A stretch of DNA of 64,000 nt from Typha latifolia (lineage: Eukaryota; Streptophyta; Magnoliopsida; Poales; Typhaceae): positions 248,001 to 312,000 of the forward strand of contig CM034099.1 in NCBI GenBank assembly GCA_019914945.1. Reading direction: 5' to 3'. Of the stretch, positions 11,783 through 33,608 are shown in pieces. A program made the position numbers and the translations under genes. Positions within the stretch are counted from its first letter, which is position 1. The number at the start of each line of letters is the position of its first letter. The notes below the pieces were generated by a model, which ran no database searches, was not told the origin of the DNA, and was given only the letters and a program-made list of their open reading frames with translations.

Positions 11783-14700
11783 TTTTCTTGTCTGGTGTAA
11801 ATGACTTTAAGGATGCTTAAGTGTACTGCTAATCGTGTTCTCTCACTGCTGGAAAGGCTTACTATAGGCTTTATCTGTCTCATATCAATTTTATGAAATG
11901 TTCAGAGTGTACAACATATTGTTACTGGTTGGTGTATATATATGAACATTATTGGGATCTTATAGAGTGGAAGTGGCACCATGCAGAGATTGCTATTAAT
12001 ATCCCACGATCTATCTAGCAGAGTTACTATCAGCTAAAGAAGTACAAGATGAGCATCAAGTTGATTGAATTTCTGGCTTTACATGAGAAAAGGTACAGCC
12101 TTTAAACTTCTGTAACATTTGATTGAATTTTTGGCAAGATAACATATCTTACTCTAAGAGAGAATGAAGAATTCTAGTAAAATCTAGTACTCTTTCAGAT
12201 GGATATTAACTGAACGAAAGAAGCCAGGATGAGGATATCACAGGGATAGAAAATAATTTATGTTTAAAGCACGGCATGGCATTTCTTTTCCAGAAATGCT
12301 AAATGATAAGCTCTTGGGTGGCATACTGTTTTAGTGGAAGAAGCTCTGTTCTCAGCTCAGTTTGTTTTCCTTTATTTTCCTCTTTGGCTACACATAACAT
12401 GTGCCTGACAGGTCAGTAAAATTATCTCTATAAGTTCAAAATGATATCATTTATTTTATCATTCAATGCTTAACTATTCACAATTTATTTTTGTTACATT
12501 ATTTCCTGTTGGGCTCCTTCAGATTGTTTCCCTTTTGGGGGGCTAGTGCAGGAGTTGGGAGTAGACTCTTGCGGAAATGCAGAACAACTTATGGGGCAGA
12601 TCATCTTGGCCATGTAGACTCAGTATATATCATTTGATAGAATCATGTGTCTGAAACTTGAAGACAATGTAGTTGAGGTTTTTTTTCCACGAATTGAAGA
12701 AAGCGCAGGAATCAAAGTACACGAGTGTGTCGAGCAAAATCCATACTATCACAAAATCTTCCTATTTTATATCAGCAGGTTGGTTCAAAAAGCCTGAATT
12801 GCAGATCGTATGCCTTTTATCTAATCAGGGTATTATCTTCCCAAATTTCTGAACCGTATAAAAAATAAAGCAGTACACTGTACACCAAATAAGTGAGTAG
12901 CTGTACCATTTCATTTCGATCACTTGTACCTCTGCTTGCATACAATTACTATATGTGAAAAGCCAAATTCAGAACACGTAATCAGAATTTCCCTTACGTT
13001 CTTGTTCCCAGAGTGTGTACCAAATGAAAGCCACGCATGTTCTATTATTGGATTTCCTGTGATGTTGGACGTTGAACCATGTCGTCTATTGTTAAATGAA
13101 TAAGCTTTCGTCATTCATTTGATATTTGGTGAAAGATGACACAAATTGTATATTCTAGAAACTCCATTGATTTGAAGTCTTAGCAACAAGAAAACTGGTC
13201 GACATGCAACAACCATAGATTCAATTGATCTAAGATCTGATAGAAGTTGGAAATGATCAATATCATGGTTGTTCCGGGGACCACTTCTTATACCGGAGAG
13301 CACTACATGGAAGTAGTTGCAGATCTTCTGCAGTCTGGGCTACCGTACTTTCCTGCACTGGGAAACCTGGAAAGTCAGTGATTTGTTTCCCAAATCAACC
13401 AGCAGTTTTAATAAGTTTTAGATCTTTTCGATCGACCCATGCAGGAAAATTCATGCACTCAGACTTGCAGATGATCTATCGCATGACAAGTAGGCAGAAA
13501 CTTCCTATGACGTATGACCAGTCGCTATTTGTAAGTAGACTAATCCATGAGGAAGCTTCCTCGTAATTCAGCTGCGACGTAGGGAAGCTGGTAAATTAGC
13601 ATGGGTTGTATGCTCTCTGAAAATTACACTCTACCATCTAATAGCAGCACTTTTGCACTCTTTTGTGGGTTATTCACAATAAACTTCTACACTGTCATGA
13701 TATCTGTCACTGGGTACCGTGAGAATTCTCTGAGACACTTTGCACACATTCTCCAACGTCAATAAAGTACCATTTACCCAATATTTATAAGAACACATGA
13801 GCTTTTACCGAAAGAAAATAGCTCCAGTAACCAATTGTGCAACCAGTAAAACTCTCAAAACTAGAGCTGATATAATAACTTTTTGATGATGTAATCGGTG
13901 AGGCACTAGACTAAAGCAACTCTCATCAACAGCGAGTTCATAGAAGAATAGCTCAACCACCAGAGAAGATCCAAACATAGATGTCCAATGGCAGTCAACT
14001 ATGTATGATGGGGAAGGAAATTAAGACAACAGACTACGCTGGCAGATTAACGAGTACCATATATATATCATGAACTTTAATAATTAAGACATAAAATAGC
14101 CGAAAGCAATGTGGCCACTATATGGAGCAGCACATTAGACACGGAACGTGGGGGAAAAATATCTCCTTTAAACAAATATTAATGATACTGTTCAGCTTGA
14201 AAATGATCCTAGATTTTTAAATCCACTATGATGTAATCTATGTGATCGACCTATGAGATGGACGTTCCCCTTCATGTTTTCATAGGACTTAGGGCAAAAT
14301 CAAATTTAGGATCCAAGCAAGAAAAGAACAACAATTAATCATATAATTACAGACTTCATGTAATTATATGTATGGTGATCGATCGAGATCAAATCGCAGA
14401 TGCATCGGACGGTCCCAGTCGAGTCCTAGACGTGCCCCACCGTTACTACCACGCGGCCTCGAGTTGAGGAGGCACACACGACAACTCCGTTTTAACTAAC
14501 CGTCACCCCCACCTTTGTCAGCAGTAGCACCGACCTTAGCGGATTCTACGCAGGACCGACTGCACGGATATCCTGCAGTCGCGGTCTTTGCCAGATTTGC
14601 TTACTCAAGTATCTTTGACGACAGTAAATTCTTGCATTCCGAGCTGCGGCGGATCTTCTTCTTCCCAACTCGCGATATCCACGCTAATCCCTCTGCGCTT

Positions 14701-14975
14701 TGCCTATGTCCGATCATTAATTAGCGTTGCCATTAAATTCTAACCTCCGGTCAAGGGATCCGGCAGCGACTCACTTGGACCCATGCCAAATACGTCCGTT
14801 TTAACTCACAAACACACCCAATGTGGGGCCCACCATTTCCACCGGTCGACTCTCACGGGTTCCATATGGGTCCATAATTATCAAGTCCCTCTATTATTTC
14901 TAAATGAGAAATTGGTTACTTAAGTAATTTGCGCCACAATCGAGACCCTTTTAAGTAGTAACCTTTCAGTAGCCT
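11783..14975. other. Intergenic region between the PPR and Raf-like kinase genes
   Basis: This is 3.2 kb of mostly AT-rich sequence with no convincing gene. Open frames at 12920-13566 are short, lie on both strands and lack motifs. From about 14380 the DNA becomes more GC-rich and probably contains the kinase promoter, ending in a pyrimidine-rich start region near 15000. Confidence 0.5.
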
Positions 14976-14978
14976 TGA

Positions 14979-14987
14979 TCTATAAGC
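14979..14987 (+). promoter_or_regulatory. Possible TATA element for the Raf-like kinase gene
   Basis: The word TCTATAAG lies about 130 bases upstream of the ATG and is followed by a CT-rich stretch (near 15000) typical of plant transcription starts. The match and spacing are acceptable but not decisive. Confidence 0.4.
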
Positions 14988-15109
14988 CTCCCTCCGTGTT
15001 CTCTCTCTACGACCATCTCGTCCACTTTCGATTAAGAAGCGTAGAGAAGAGATAAAGGTAAAAAGAAATCCCTTCCCCCCCAAACCCCCAAATTTCGAAG
15101 AGGGTTTCG

Positions 15110-23896
<8,787 letters not shown>

Positions 23897-25550
23897 GAGC
23901 TTCATGAATTGTGAATAAGAGAGTTTATTTATCTTTCTGTCAAGGGTTGGGTTTAAAAATGCAAATGTGAATCTCGTGTGGTACTCCTCCCTCGAGTAAT
24001 TGACCTGCCTTTGTAGCTGTCTTGCTGCTGCACCCAAAACCTGTGGCAGTGGCTGTACAGGGAATGGTATAAATAACAATCAGAAGTGGAAAAATTATGT
24101 TGTGTAAGGCGTAGATTTTTTTTTTTTTTCCTGTGTGCTTGCCGGAAACCGGCCAGCTCCCGGTGAAAAATGCCCTTCACGAGGGCAACAGTGGATTTTA
24201 TTCAGCGAAACCCCGTGTGGGGCAAAGTATAGTGATATGGAAGTGTAACTTTTGTCAAGATAATGTTCTGCAATCCGGGGTTTTAACAGAGTAACCTCAG
24301 TTTCTTTATAAAAGTGGCTATTAGCATTTTCATCAGCGGTTCTGTTTTGTGTTTAGTTATTGTTACACATTTCCCCTTTTTGTTTCAAGGTCTTACTTAC
24401 TAAAAACAATGTTAGTATGTTTTCAACCATTTGAATGTGACTGTGGACCTAAGCTATCCCTAATTTCTTACCTCAATTTTAACCAGCTTCCTGCTGACGC
24501 TGACATCTACGCTCTGTGACTTGACTGAATATGAAGAGCATTCCAAATACATTGGATAAAATTTCAACAGGAGAATGAAATGACAGTGTAAAAAATTTAT
24601 GAAGAGCATTCCAAGATACCTGGTTTACTTGTGGAATAAAATCAATTTAGTATAATTATTTTAAAATTCTTATATTAACATAAGATAAGCATAAATTATT
24701 TTAATGTTTAATTGTACACTAATATATTGTGTAACAATTACATTTGATGTATATAAAATTAACAATATTAATGTGACAAATGATCAAAATATTCTAATAG
24801 TTGATTGAAATAATGTATTTTCAAAGATGAAATAATAACTGATAAATATAAAAATATTAGATGAAAGAAAAATGAGAGAAGTAAATATTACTATACTAAT
24901 AAGGCTTAAGTGATTTTTTACTTGCTATATCAGTATAAAAAGGTTATATCACAATAAATATATTTTTATTCCTAAAAATAAAATATTTTCTTCGTCTATC
25001 CACTAAAACTATTTTAGTTATTTAATAAAATATTTTATATATCACATTAAGTATAATTAATAACATCACTAAACCGATTTACAACCAAATGCTATATTTT
25101 CTTAAACTAATTTAAAAATCTAATTTAAGTATAACAAATGAACTTAACTAACCCGATTAAGAGTTATACCACGTCCAAACAGTACCTCATTGTCAGGAGG
25201 AACACTATATGCATCCCATTCAAATACACCCATTCAAATACAAATTCACGTAGGAAAAACAAATACTAAATTCTCTAAAATCAGATAGGGCAAATACTGT
25301 CCAAACCGTTCACACCTTCACGGTTGGTAACCTCGGGCATGTTTGGGTAATTCTGGTAATCTCCCAAGTCATAATTATCAAGCGAAACGAAAGGGCAATC
25401 ACCTTGACAGCCTTAGGACAACAACACTCTCTATAAGGTCACATGCCAGCTAAGTAATCTATGAAATACATGAATAGATTTGTTACCGAAACACCTGGCT
25501 AAATAGCCTGGTTAGTTAGCTGGTGAAACCGTTCCCAGCTTTCCTCTTGA
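23897..25550. other. Kinase 3'UTR and very AT-rich intergenic DNA
   Basis: The first 400 bases are probably kinase 3'UTR. From about 24560 to 25190 the sequence is extremely AT-rich and without genes, possibly an old MITE or similar debris. A 17-base direct repeat occurs at 24530-24546 and 24598-24614. Confidence 0.5.
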
Positions 25551-27918
25551 TTAAATTATGCTATGAGCCTGGTAATTTGTCATATCTTCAGCATTTTCAG
25601 CATGGCGACCTCGATGGCGCTGATGAGCCCTCTTGTTAGCACGTAACCGCCTTTTAGGAACCGTACCTGTGTGATCTGATTGGTTGATCTCCTTGCTGCT
25701 TTCTGGTAAGCCAAAAATACAATCTAAGGGATCTGCAACCATGTCCCCAACTGGAGCCCTCTGGAAAATATAGAAGCATCAGGACAGAAAGCACAGTATT
25801 GTTTCCTTACTTCAAAACTAAGCACAGTTTGTTTCCTTACCTACTTCAAAACTATTATGAAAAATGCATCAGCAGATGCAGGATTGTATAGCTACAGAGG
25901 TAAGTTAATCAACCAGCAGTCACTTGTAAGTATTTGGCTATGTTCATACTCATGGTGATACTTACAGTCCTCTGTTTAGGTTGTATATCAGGTTTATCAT
26001 GATAGCCACCATGCTCAATATCTTCAGTCCTTTGTAAAGAAGCATTATCTATGTACAAATGCCGCGATCGCCATCTCAAAAAGGGTTTATCTGGATTTAA
26101 GTCACTAAAAACTTGCTCTGGGTAGAAGTGCTTGCTTACAAGCTGCACCTTTGATTTGTTGTTCCTATGCTTTGTCAATATTCTGCCAACAAGTAATACA
26201 AGCAGATTATGAAGTGTTTTATTAAAGAAAAGTATTTCAGTCATAATTATGGGTGAATTAAAGCAAAACATTTGGCACGAAACCTACAAGTTTGCCAACT
26301 CCCTCTGCATACGACTTCCTTCAAGCCCTAGAATTTGGTCGACACATGCATCTAACGAATTGCCAAATTTCCACATTCCTCCAATCATTGCAGACCCTGT
26401 GACAGGCATTTAACAATTCAGAGGTTTGAGTCATGCAACATGGTATCTTAATATAACAAAAGCTGCATAGAAAAACAAGTGGGCAGAACCATCCCAAATG
26501 TATGTCACAGGAATCTTCTGTTAAGTTGGGTAATAGCATTGCAGTTAAAAGATGCAACATAACATAAGGTCAAGGATTACAACTAGAAGATAATGGTTTA
26601 AAGTCTTGGAAAATGTCTCCTTAAAATATGAGGATACGGCTGCCTATGTGTTTTCTCATCAGATCCCGCATAGGTAGGAACCTCATGCACTAGGAAGCCC
26701 CTCTAACATAACAAAGGTCAAAGTTTCACTGACAGGAACAACAATTGTGTCAATACATCAGATATAAAGTTATAAACTGAAAGTTAAACATTGAAAAGAT
26801 AACAATTTTTCTAATTAGTAAGCTCATTCTCATAAAGGAACCACCTAACATTTTATTCTCAGATAACTGAAGTTATTCCTGTGGAAGTTCATTGACAATT
26901 TGACATATATCAAAGATGATACAATTGAGACTCAAAAAGATCAGAAAACTTGATCTTTGCTTTCAGGAAAAATATAAATGTTTTTTCCCTCCGTTCTTCA
27001 AAAATTTCAGCAGTACAATATCCAGATGATTTATATCCATTATGATTATTACTATAAATGTATATGCACACTTACCAACTGCAAAGTTGAACCGCTGGGC
27101 ATGTGTAAGCCTCCTAGTAGCTGCAAGAAGCAGAATTTAGATTAATGAGCCATGGGAGCTTTAAAGAGATGGCAAATAAAAAGTTAAAGCACAGACCTAA
27201 CTCCTAAGTATTTATAACAATCAACTGTACTGATACAGTTCTACAGGAATTTCTACACTAGCAACTAGAATATGAAAGGTGCAACGACTGCATGCTTGCC
27301 AAATATGTCATTTGTCAAAAAGAAAAGAAAAACAATTGGCAATAAGTCTTGTGCCAAATTCACACAAGATTATAACTTTAACACATTGTTAGGATAAATA
27401 TCTAGCTTTGCATAACTTTTTCATATTATAATGTGGCAAATAATATCTAACAAGTAAACAAATAAAAGAATTTATAACAGAATTATGGACGAGTACCAGA
27501 CCAAACAATAGCCGAGGAAGCACAGGCCACGACTGTAAAATCCCGAATCGCCTTCGCCTTACAAGACTGGAGAATCATCTCTTCCCCCGACGTTATCTTA
27601 TCCTGCACGCACATTGCAGCAAGTCATCATCCAAATCTCATTACTTGATCCCCCGAATTTCAATCTGTGATTGATCCCTCGGCTCATGAACAAATCAAAG
27701 CAAGAACAAGCAATGCATCAATGAAAGGAAAGAACGATATGAAGATGATAACTGAAACCCTAGTATTGGGATCGGCGTAGAAGGATTTGAGAGGATGAGA
27801 AGGGGATTGACGAGGGAAACCCTCACTTGAGAAGACGGTTGAGTGCAGTGGTAGTTGATCTTACCTTGTTGGGTTTCGAGCGGAGGACTTCCTCCAGCTC
27901 GCCCAAAACATCCCCCAT
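25551..27918 (-). CDS. Uncharacterised plant protein, possible membrane-associated hairpin
   Basis: Six exons, 27918-27865, 27602-27497, 27120-27076, 26396-26288, 26182-25966 and 25760-25551, join in frame to give 246 residues. I do not recognise the family. The N-terminus MGDVLGELEEVLRSKPNK is acidic and helical. Residues 39-54 and 63-77 are two short apolar Ala/Gly-rich stretches split by basic TRRLTHAQR, which could form a membrane hairpin or a buried helix pair. The middle is polar. The C-terminus carries a strongly basic block (about 212-229, KRRLRANKRAHQRHRGRH) that could bind nucleic acid or direct nuclear import. Small exons in consistent phase and unbroken frame across five introns argue for a real gene. 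Function is unknown. Confidence 0.8.
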
Positions 27919-29222
27919 TTCTCTTCCCAAGTTCGAACCCCGAGCTCTGATGCAGGAGGGCTAGAGAGTTTGGGGGTTGGATGGGCTTTCCAATTTGACT
28001 GGAGCCAATTCCTGCATTTGGGACTGCAGAGGATCCAACCCTACTTTAAAAATAAAAATAAAATTCTTACTTTTATTTTTTAAAATAAAGTGTGAGATTA
28101 ATTTCCGACAATTATTGTAGAGACGACTAAAGAGGTTATAAAATTTTACATAATTATTATGAAAAAAATTATTAGATTATTTAATAGTTTGTTAGCTTAG
28201 TAATTTTGCTCAACGACTTTTTTTTTTTTATCATGAGCCCGAAGGCTAGATATGGGCTGGATAAAGGGCCAACCCTCCCTAGATATAGAGGCACTTTAGG
28301 CCCCACCAAGCTTTTAGCTATCTAGTCTAGGCTTCAAGCCATATGCGTCGCCGAACAATTGCTTCGAATCAAACACCGCCAAGACCTGCTCCAAGCCGTT
28401 GCGTTGTCAAACTATTCTTCCAAGCTAACCGCACTGCCGAGCCATCAACCGAATCGAGCCAAGCCACCAAACTACCAACCACAAAATAATTTCTCCACAA
28501 TATTATTTGGGGTTGGAGTTGAACTCATGACCTCCTTGGTCATGAGCAAGATACCTACCAACTTTACTAGAGTTGGCTCGATAATACGGTGACGTAGAGG
28601 AGTAGCTCGGTAGTGTGGCAACACACGCGAACTAAAAAATAAATAAAAATAAAGTGTGCGCCATTAAGTTCCGATGTGAGCTCTCATTGGCTGGCTAGAT
28701 CAAGAATTCAAGATGAACAAAGATGGTCCTATGATGGGCAAAACTATCAAAGTTGAGTTGGGTTTATCACTAAGGACTTTATGGGCTAATTGTTGCGGAT
28801 TAGCACAAAACCTATTTTGAGTGGTTCTCTCTTTACTAACCGAAGCTTGAGCAGGGCTCGTAAGCTTTCAAGAGTCAGTTAATTATTATAATTGGCTTAT
28901 CATTGGAATTAATTTTGAAATACTCGGAAAGGTGCTTAAGGTAAGGACTTAAGCCTCTGGCGCATCCGCAACATGGGTTTTAAATACTTTTTTTATTATT
29001 TTTAAAGTGTAAAATACTACACACCTATATAGAGGACATTTAGCTATGGATTGAGCATCTGCTAATATGAGTAGTGGACCGGGCTATATATATATGAAAA
29101 CAAAGTGATATCAAAAGAATAAATAAAATGAAAACAAAATTTAAATTATTCGTTTGAGGCCCAATCCAGGACCCATTTATGGGTCAGCCTAAGCCCATTT
29201 CCAACCCTTACCCACATGCTTG
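27919..29222. other. Intergenic region holding a SINE-like element
   Basis: The first 50 bases are the probable leader of the minus-strand gene ending at 27918. The rest is AT-rich, apart from the SINE-like element listed separately. The stretch from about 28600 to 29200 has no recognisable gene and should include the promoter of the DYW PPR gene. Confidence 0.5.
28217..28595 (-). mobile_element. SINE-like retroelement with tRNA-derived head and poly-A tail
   Basis: Read on the minus strand, 28590-28510 resembles a tRNA: D-arm-like GTTGGTAGGTAT, an anticodon stem-loop CTTG-CTCATGAC-CAAG with CAT at the anticodon position, then a B-box-like GAGTTCAACTCC. About 290 bases of non-tRNA body follow and end in a run of 12 A (28229-28218). 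This order, Pol III head, body and A tail, is that of a plant SINE. I saw no clear target-site duplication, so the outer limits are approximate and the copy is probably old. Confidence 0.55.
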
Positions 29223-29270
29223 ATGCTTCTCTATTCTCTGACCAAGCTACCACTCTTCTTCTTCTTGCTC

Positions 29271-31869
29271 ATGGAGACCATCATCCCAAGACCATTCCCC
29301 ACCGCGCTCCCGTCACCTCCCACGTTATCTCACCTCCTACTCACCGCCGCCTCTATCCCGCAAGTCAAGCAACTCCACGCCCACCTCCTCCGTTCCGGCG
29401 GTAATCTCGACCCCTCCTCCTTCCCTCCTCGCTTCCTCTCCAAACTCCTCTCCCTCTCCCTCTCTTCTCCTTCCTCTTCCTCTCTCGACTATGCCCTGTC
29501 CGTCTTTCTCCACTCCCAGAACCCTAATCCTAACCTCTCCAACCGCGTCCTCCGTGCCGCCCTCCGGTCCGGCGACCCCAACCGGACCCTCCTCACCTAC
29601 GGCCGGTTCAGGCGGGCCGGTTTGATCCCGGACAGATTCAGCTTACCGGCGGTTTTTAGGGCTGTTAAGGGTGGCAGTGGGGTTGTCAGAGAGGCTCATG
29701 GGGTTGCGGCCAAGTTGGGGTTCGATGCGGACCCATTTGTGCAGACCGCGATGGTTGGCGCGTATGCGGGGATTAGAATAGTGGAGGATGCGCGAGGGAT
29801 GTTCGATAGAATGGCGCAGAGAGACCTCGTTGCCTGGGGAGTTATGCTTGATGGGTAAGTTTGCTTAAGACCCTTAGAATAGTAGTTATCTAGGAGGTAA
29901 TATCCGACACAACAAAAATCTGAAAGGATAGGAATTTGACGATAGGGCCATAATGGTATCTCTTCCTGAAAATAAGGCGAAATTTTATTTGACCTGAAAT
30001 GTAGCTTTTATAATAGCTGTTGCCTGTTGGTAGGGATTTCTAATTTATTTTCTCAGTCAGATATCTACTCATGCAACAAAGACATGCATAGGGAGAGAAC
30101 AAGGATTAGTTGAACTGTTTTTCTTTTCTCTTTCAAAAAAAAAAAGGAAAAAAGTTCAACTGTTTGACAGATTTTTTGAAGCTCCAAATTTATGTGTCTT
30201 CTTATGAATACTATGTGAATTTCTTATTCTCGAACAAAACAATTACCACCAAAACTCTCTAATTCCAACTGGCAGTTATTGCCAGACTGGCCTGTACTCT
30301 GAGGCCCTGCTGCTGTTTGAAGAGATGAAGAGCTCCGGCATAGTACCTGATCAAGTCATACTTGCTACTGTCCTCTCAGCCTGTGGACGTTCCAGAAACT
30401 TGATGGCTGGAAAGGCACTCCACTCTTATATTTTAGAGTCCAATATCTCAATTGATGCTCATCTTCGGAGTGCACTCATCAATATGTACACCAATTGCGG
30501 ATCAATGGAAATGGCTCAGAGGCTGTATGATGAAATGTCTCCGAAGAACATAGTGGCATCGACAGCTATGGTTTTCGGTTATGCCAAGATGGACAAGATT
30601 GCGACCGCTCGATGCATATTTGATCAGATGCCATCCAAGGACCTTGTCTCTTGGAGTGCAATGATCTCAGGATATGCTGAGAGTGAACAGCCAAATGAAG
30701 CCCTGAAGCTGTTCAGTGAGATGCAAGTATCCGGCACAAAGCCTGATGAAATTACCATGTTGAGTGTCATCTCAGCTTGTGCTAATTTGGGTGCTCTTGA
30801 TCAAGCCAAATGGATCCAGAACTTCGTAGATAAGCATGGGTTTCATGGCATCTTATCTATTAGCAATGCTCTGATTGACATGTTCTCCAAATGTGGGAGC
30901 TTGGCTCATGCATGTAAAATTTTTTATGAGATGCCTCGAAGGAATGTGATTACTTGGACGAGTATGATTACTGGGTTTGCTATGCATGGGGATGGAAAGT
31001 CTGCTCTGGCCCTATTTGATTGCATGAAAAGTGAGGGAGTTGAACCTAATGGAGTCACATTTATTAGCTTACTCTATGCTTGCAGTCATGCTGGCTTGGT
31101 TGAAGAGGGTCGTTCCTTGTTCAGATCCATGGTCCAGAAGTACAAGCTTGAGCCAAAGCAGGAGCACTATGGTTGTATGGTGGACCTCCTTGGTCGAGCT
31201 AGATTGCTACAAGAGGCATTCCAGCTCATTGAGTCAATGCCTTTCCGCCCGAATGTCATTGTTTGGGGGTCTCTATTAGGGGCAAGTAGGATTGATGGAG
31301 ATATTGAGCATGGAGAATTGGCAGCAAAGAAAATTTTGGAGCTGGATCCAGATCATGACGGTGCTTACGTGCTTCTATCAAATATCTATGCTAAAGCTGG
31401 TAGATGGGATGATGTTAGGGAGGTGAGGAAGTTGATGAAACACAGGGGAGTCTCAAAGGAGAAAGGGTGTAGCTGGATGGAATTGAATGGCAATGTACAT
31501 GAGTTTTTAATGGGAGATGAGTCGCATCCGCGGCATAAGGAGATCTATCTAAAGTTGGATGAGGTAGTGAAGGAACTGGAGACTCTGGGTTACTCTCCAG
31601 ATGCAGGGAGTGTATTGGTGGATTTGCATGAAGAAGAGAAGAGTGAAGCTGTTCTCCTGCACAGTGAAAAACTAGCTCTTTCTTTTGGGCTGATCAATTC
31701 AGGACCGGGTTCTTGCATTCGTGTAATGAAGAACATTAGAGTCTGTGAAGATTGCCATTCTTTCATGAAGTTGGTATCTAAAGTGTATGAAAGAGAGATT
31801 GTTTTGAGAGATAGAACTCGTTTTCACCATTTCAAGGATGGGGTTTGCTCTTGTACAGACTTTTGGTGA
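29271..31869 (+). CDS. DYW-class PPR protein, organelle RNA editing factor type
   Basis: Two exons, 29271-29854 and 30276-31869, join in frame (GAT GG|T TAT TGC) to give 725 residues from METIIPRPFP. Another in-frame ATG at 29223 would add 16 hydrophobic residues. The protein shows PLS-type repeats, for example MYTNCGSMEMAQRLYDEM and DLVSWSAMISGYAESEQPNE. E and E+ segments follow (KEKGCSWMELNGNVHEF), then a DYW deaminase domain with HSEKLA, the CxxCH zinc pair (CEDCH), HHFKDGVCSC and terminal DFW in place of DYW. This family converts C to U in mitochondrial or plastid transcripts. The overall sequence recalls Arabidopsis At4g14820. The target site is unknown. Confidence 0.92.
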
Positions 31870-33608
31870 GTTTAAATCGAGTATCCAAGGATATGATTTA
31901 ATAAATAAAACGAGCATGTCATTTAGCATTCATGTAATTGTTCATTCAACTCTCAAGACCGTCAAATGTTACATCTCTTTGATCCATGAGTGTCAAAAAT
32001 TTTACGTGACATCAAAATATTCTTCCCTGACCCCAGTGAGGCACATATGGAGAGGGTGAAATAAGTCTTGAAACATCTCCATTCTGGAGAATCCAATGTA
32101 GAAAAAGTACTAGCAGTCTAGCAGGACACGAAGAATCAATCTCATAGCAGAACTGCTTGATAAAATGGCTTGGATGCTCTGTGAACAATCAATCAACTGT
32201 AACTTGTAAGGTAGGGTAATTTTTCTTTGGGAATGTCACCTGCTAAATAGATTATCAGATTATCATTGTAACTTTAGGTGAGGATACATATAATTAGCAT
32301 CTAAAATCATCTAGTCGACGTTGTTTAAACACGTTTAGAACTCAATTAATCGGTACAATGTATGTTATGGGACAGACAAAAACTCCAATTTTCCCTACTA
32401 GAGTATTGATTGGCTGGGTTGTAAATCTTACACATACTCTAATAATAATAGAAAGTACTAACACGCACTAATGGGAAAATCCAGGTGTTACGGATGAGGC
32501 CCCACTTTAGATACAGGTGATCATATCAATGTACCCCATCAAAATTATCTGGACCCTACACTGTTATTTAAAATTCATTTTAAATCATAGAGAATAGAGA
32601 TGGGGACAGCCGGACAGGAGTGGTTGAGCTGAAGTGGCCTCCTCGTAAATACAATGTATTTCTCGGGCCGTTTATAATACTTGCTCCATATTCTTCCTCC
32701 GCTGCTCCCATAGAAATTCCTATGCGAAACCGCTCCTGCTGTTTTTTTTTTAAGATTCATCGCAGAACAACGTGGACGGCAGATAGTTTCGCGCATAAAA
32801 GTATTGTATGCGGACGGTAGGAAACAATTAATGCCTTTGGCCTTTCGGCCCAAAGGAGATGGAATGCGTGGTGGATTGTCCGGGGATATTTAAATCCGAC
32901 TGTGAGTGATTTCAGATCCGTGGTTTGTTCCGGGTCTAAAGCCGCCTCGCCAAGGAGGAAGACGACGACCAGCTCATAACCCTATCTCTTTCTCATAGCC
33001 TATCGATCGTCTCTTAGATCGATTATTCTCGGACTCTTGATCCTTCCGGTGTTTCTCCCGTGGATTGAGTTGCTTCTGCGAGGAATACGTATACAGTAGA
33101 TGGGGGTCTCAGCTCGTCCGAAATCCTCGACTGCGGCGGTGAATTTGAGTGTGTTTTCGAGCATTTTTCCCTTCTTTCGATGAATCGGTGAGTTGCATAT
33201 TGCATTTTCTTCTTTCTTTTTGTGTTTTAAGTGGAGCTTTCGAGTATCTGATGATTTTGTTGCTCCGATCTGCGGATTAAGGCCTCATTTCGTGGAGATC
33301 TGGTGAGGGAACGGGGAAGAGAAGCTTCGATTTAATATCTAACTGCTGGAGTAGATATTAGTGTTCGTTTCCGGATCTCCGTGCTTAGATCTGCCTTTGG
33401 AATGCTGCTCTGGACTCATCTAACGCTGTTTTGCGAGGTACTGCCTTGGACGCTCTTTTCTTTTTGAACCTTTTGATACTGACGAAAACGTCTGTGAGAT
33501 AATACCATCTGTTTCTTTCATTTGTCTAGATTTTACTGCGATCCATCCCGGGCTGTTTAAATTAGATCGCAAAAGTTCCAGTTTCTTCAAGGTCTCAAAA
33601 CTAGAGAG
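31870..33608. other. Intergenic region and 5' leader of the PNRC-like gene
   Basis: To about 32560 this is DYW-gene 3' flank and AT-rich spacer. From 32860 GC rises around a TATA-like GATATTTAAATC near 32885. A leader running from about 32940 to 33608 probably contains one or more introns (donor-like GGTGAGTTGC near 33188, acceptor-like TTTGTCTAG near 33530). Overlapping open frames on both strands here are not convincing. Confidence 0.45.

Noticed and set aside
24530..24614. 17-base direct repeat as transposon target duplication
   Set aside because: Only 51 bases lie between the copies, with no terminal repeats; more likely a local duplication.
27931..27950. GTTCGAACC tRNA B-box-like word
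   Set aside because: No A box, anticodon arm or acceptor pairing around it; chance match in a 5' leader.
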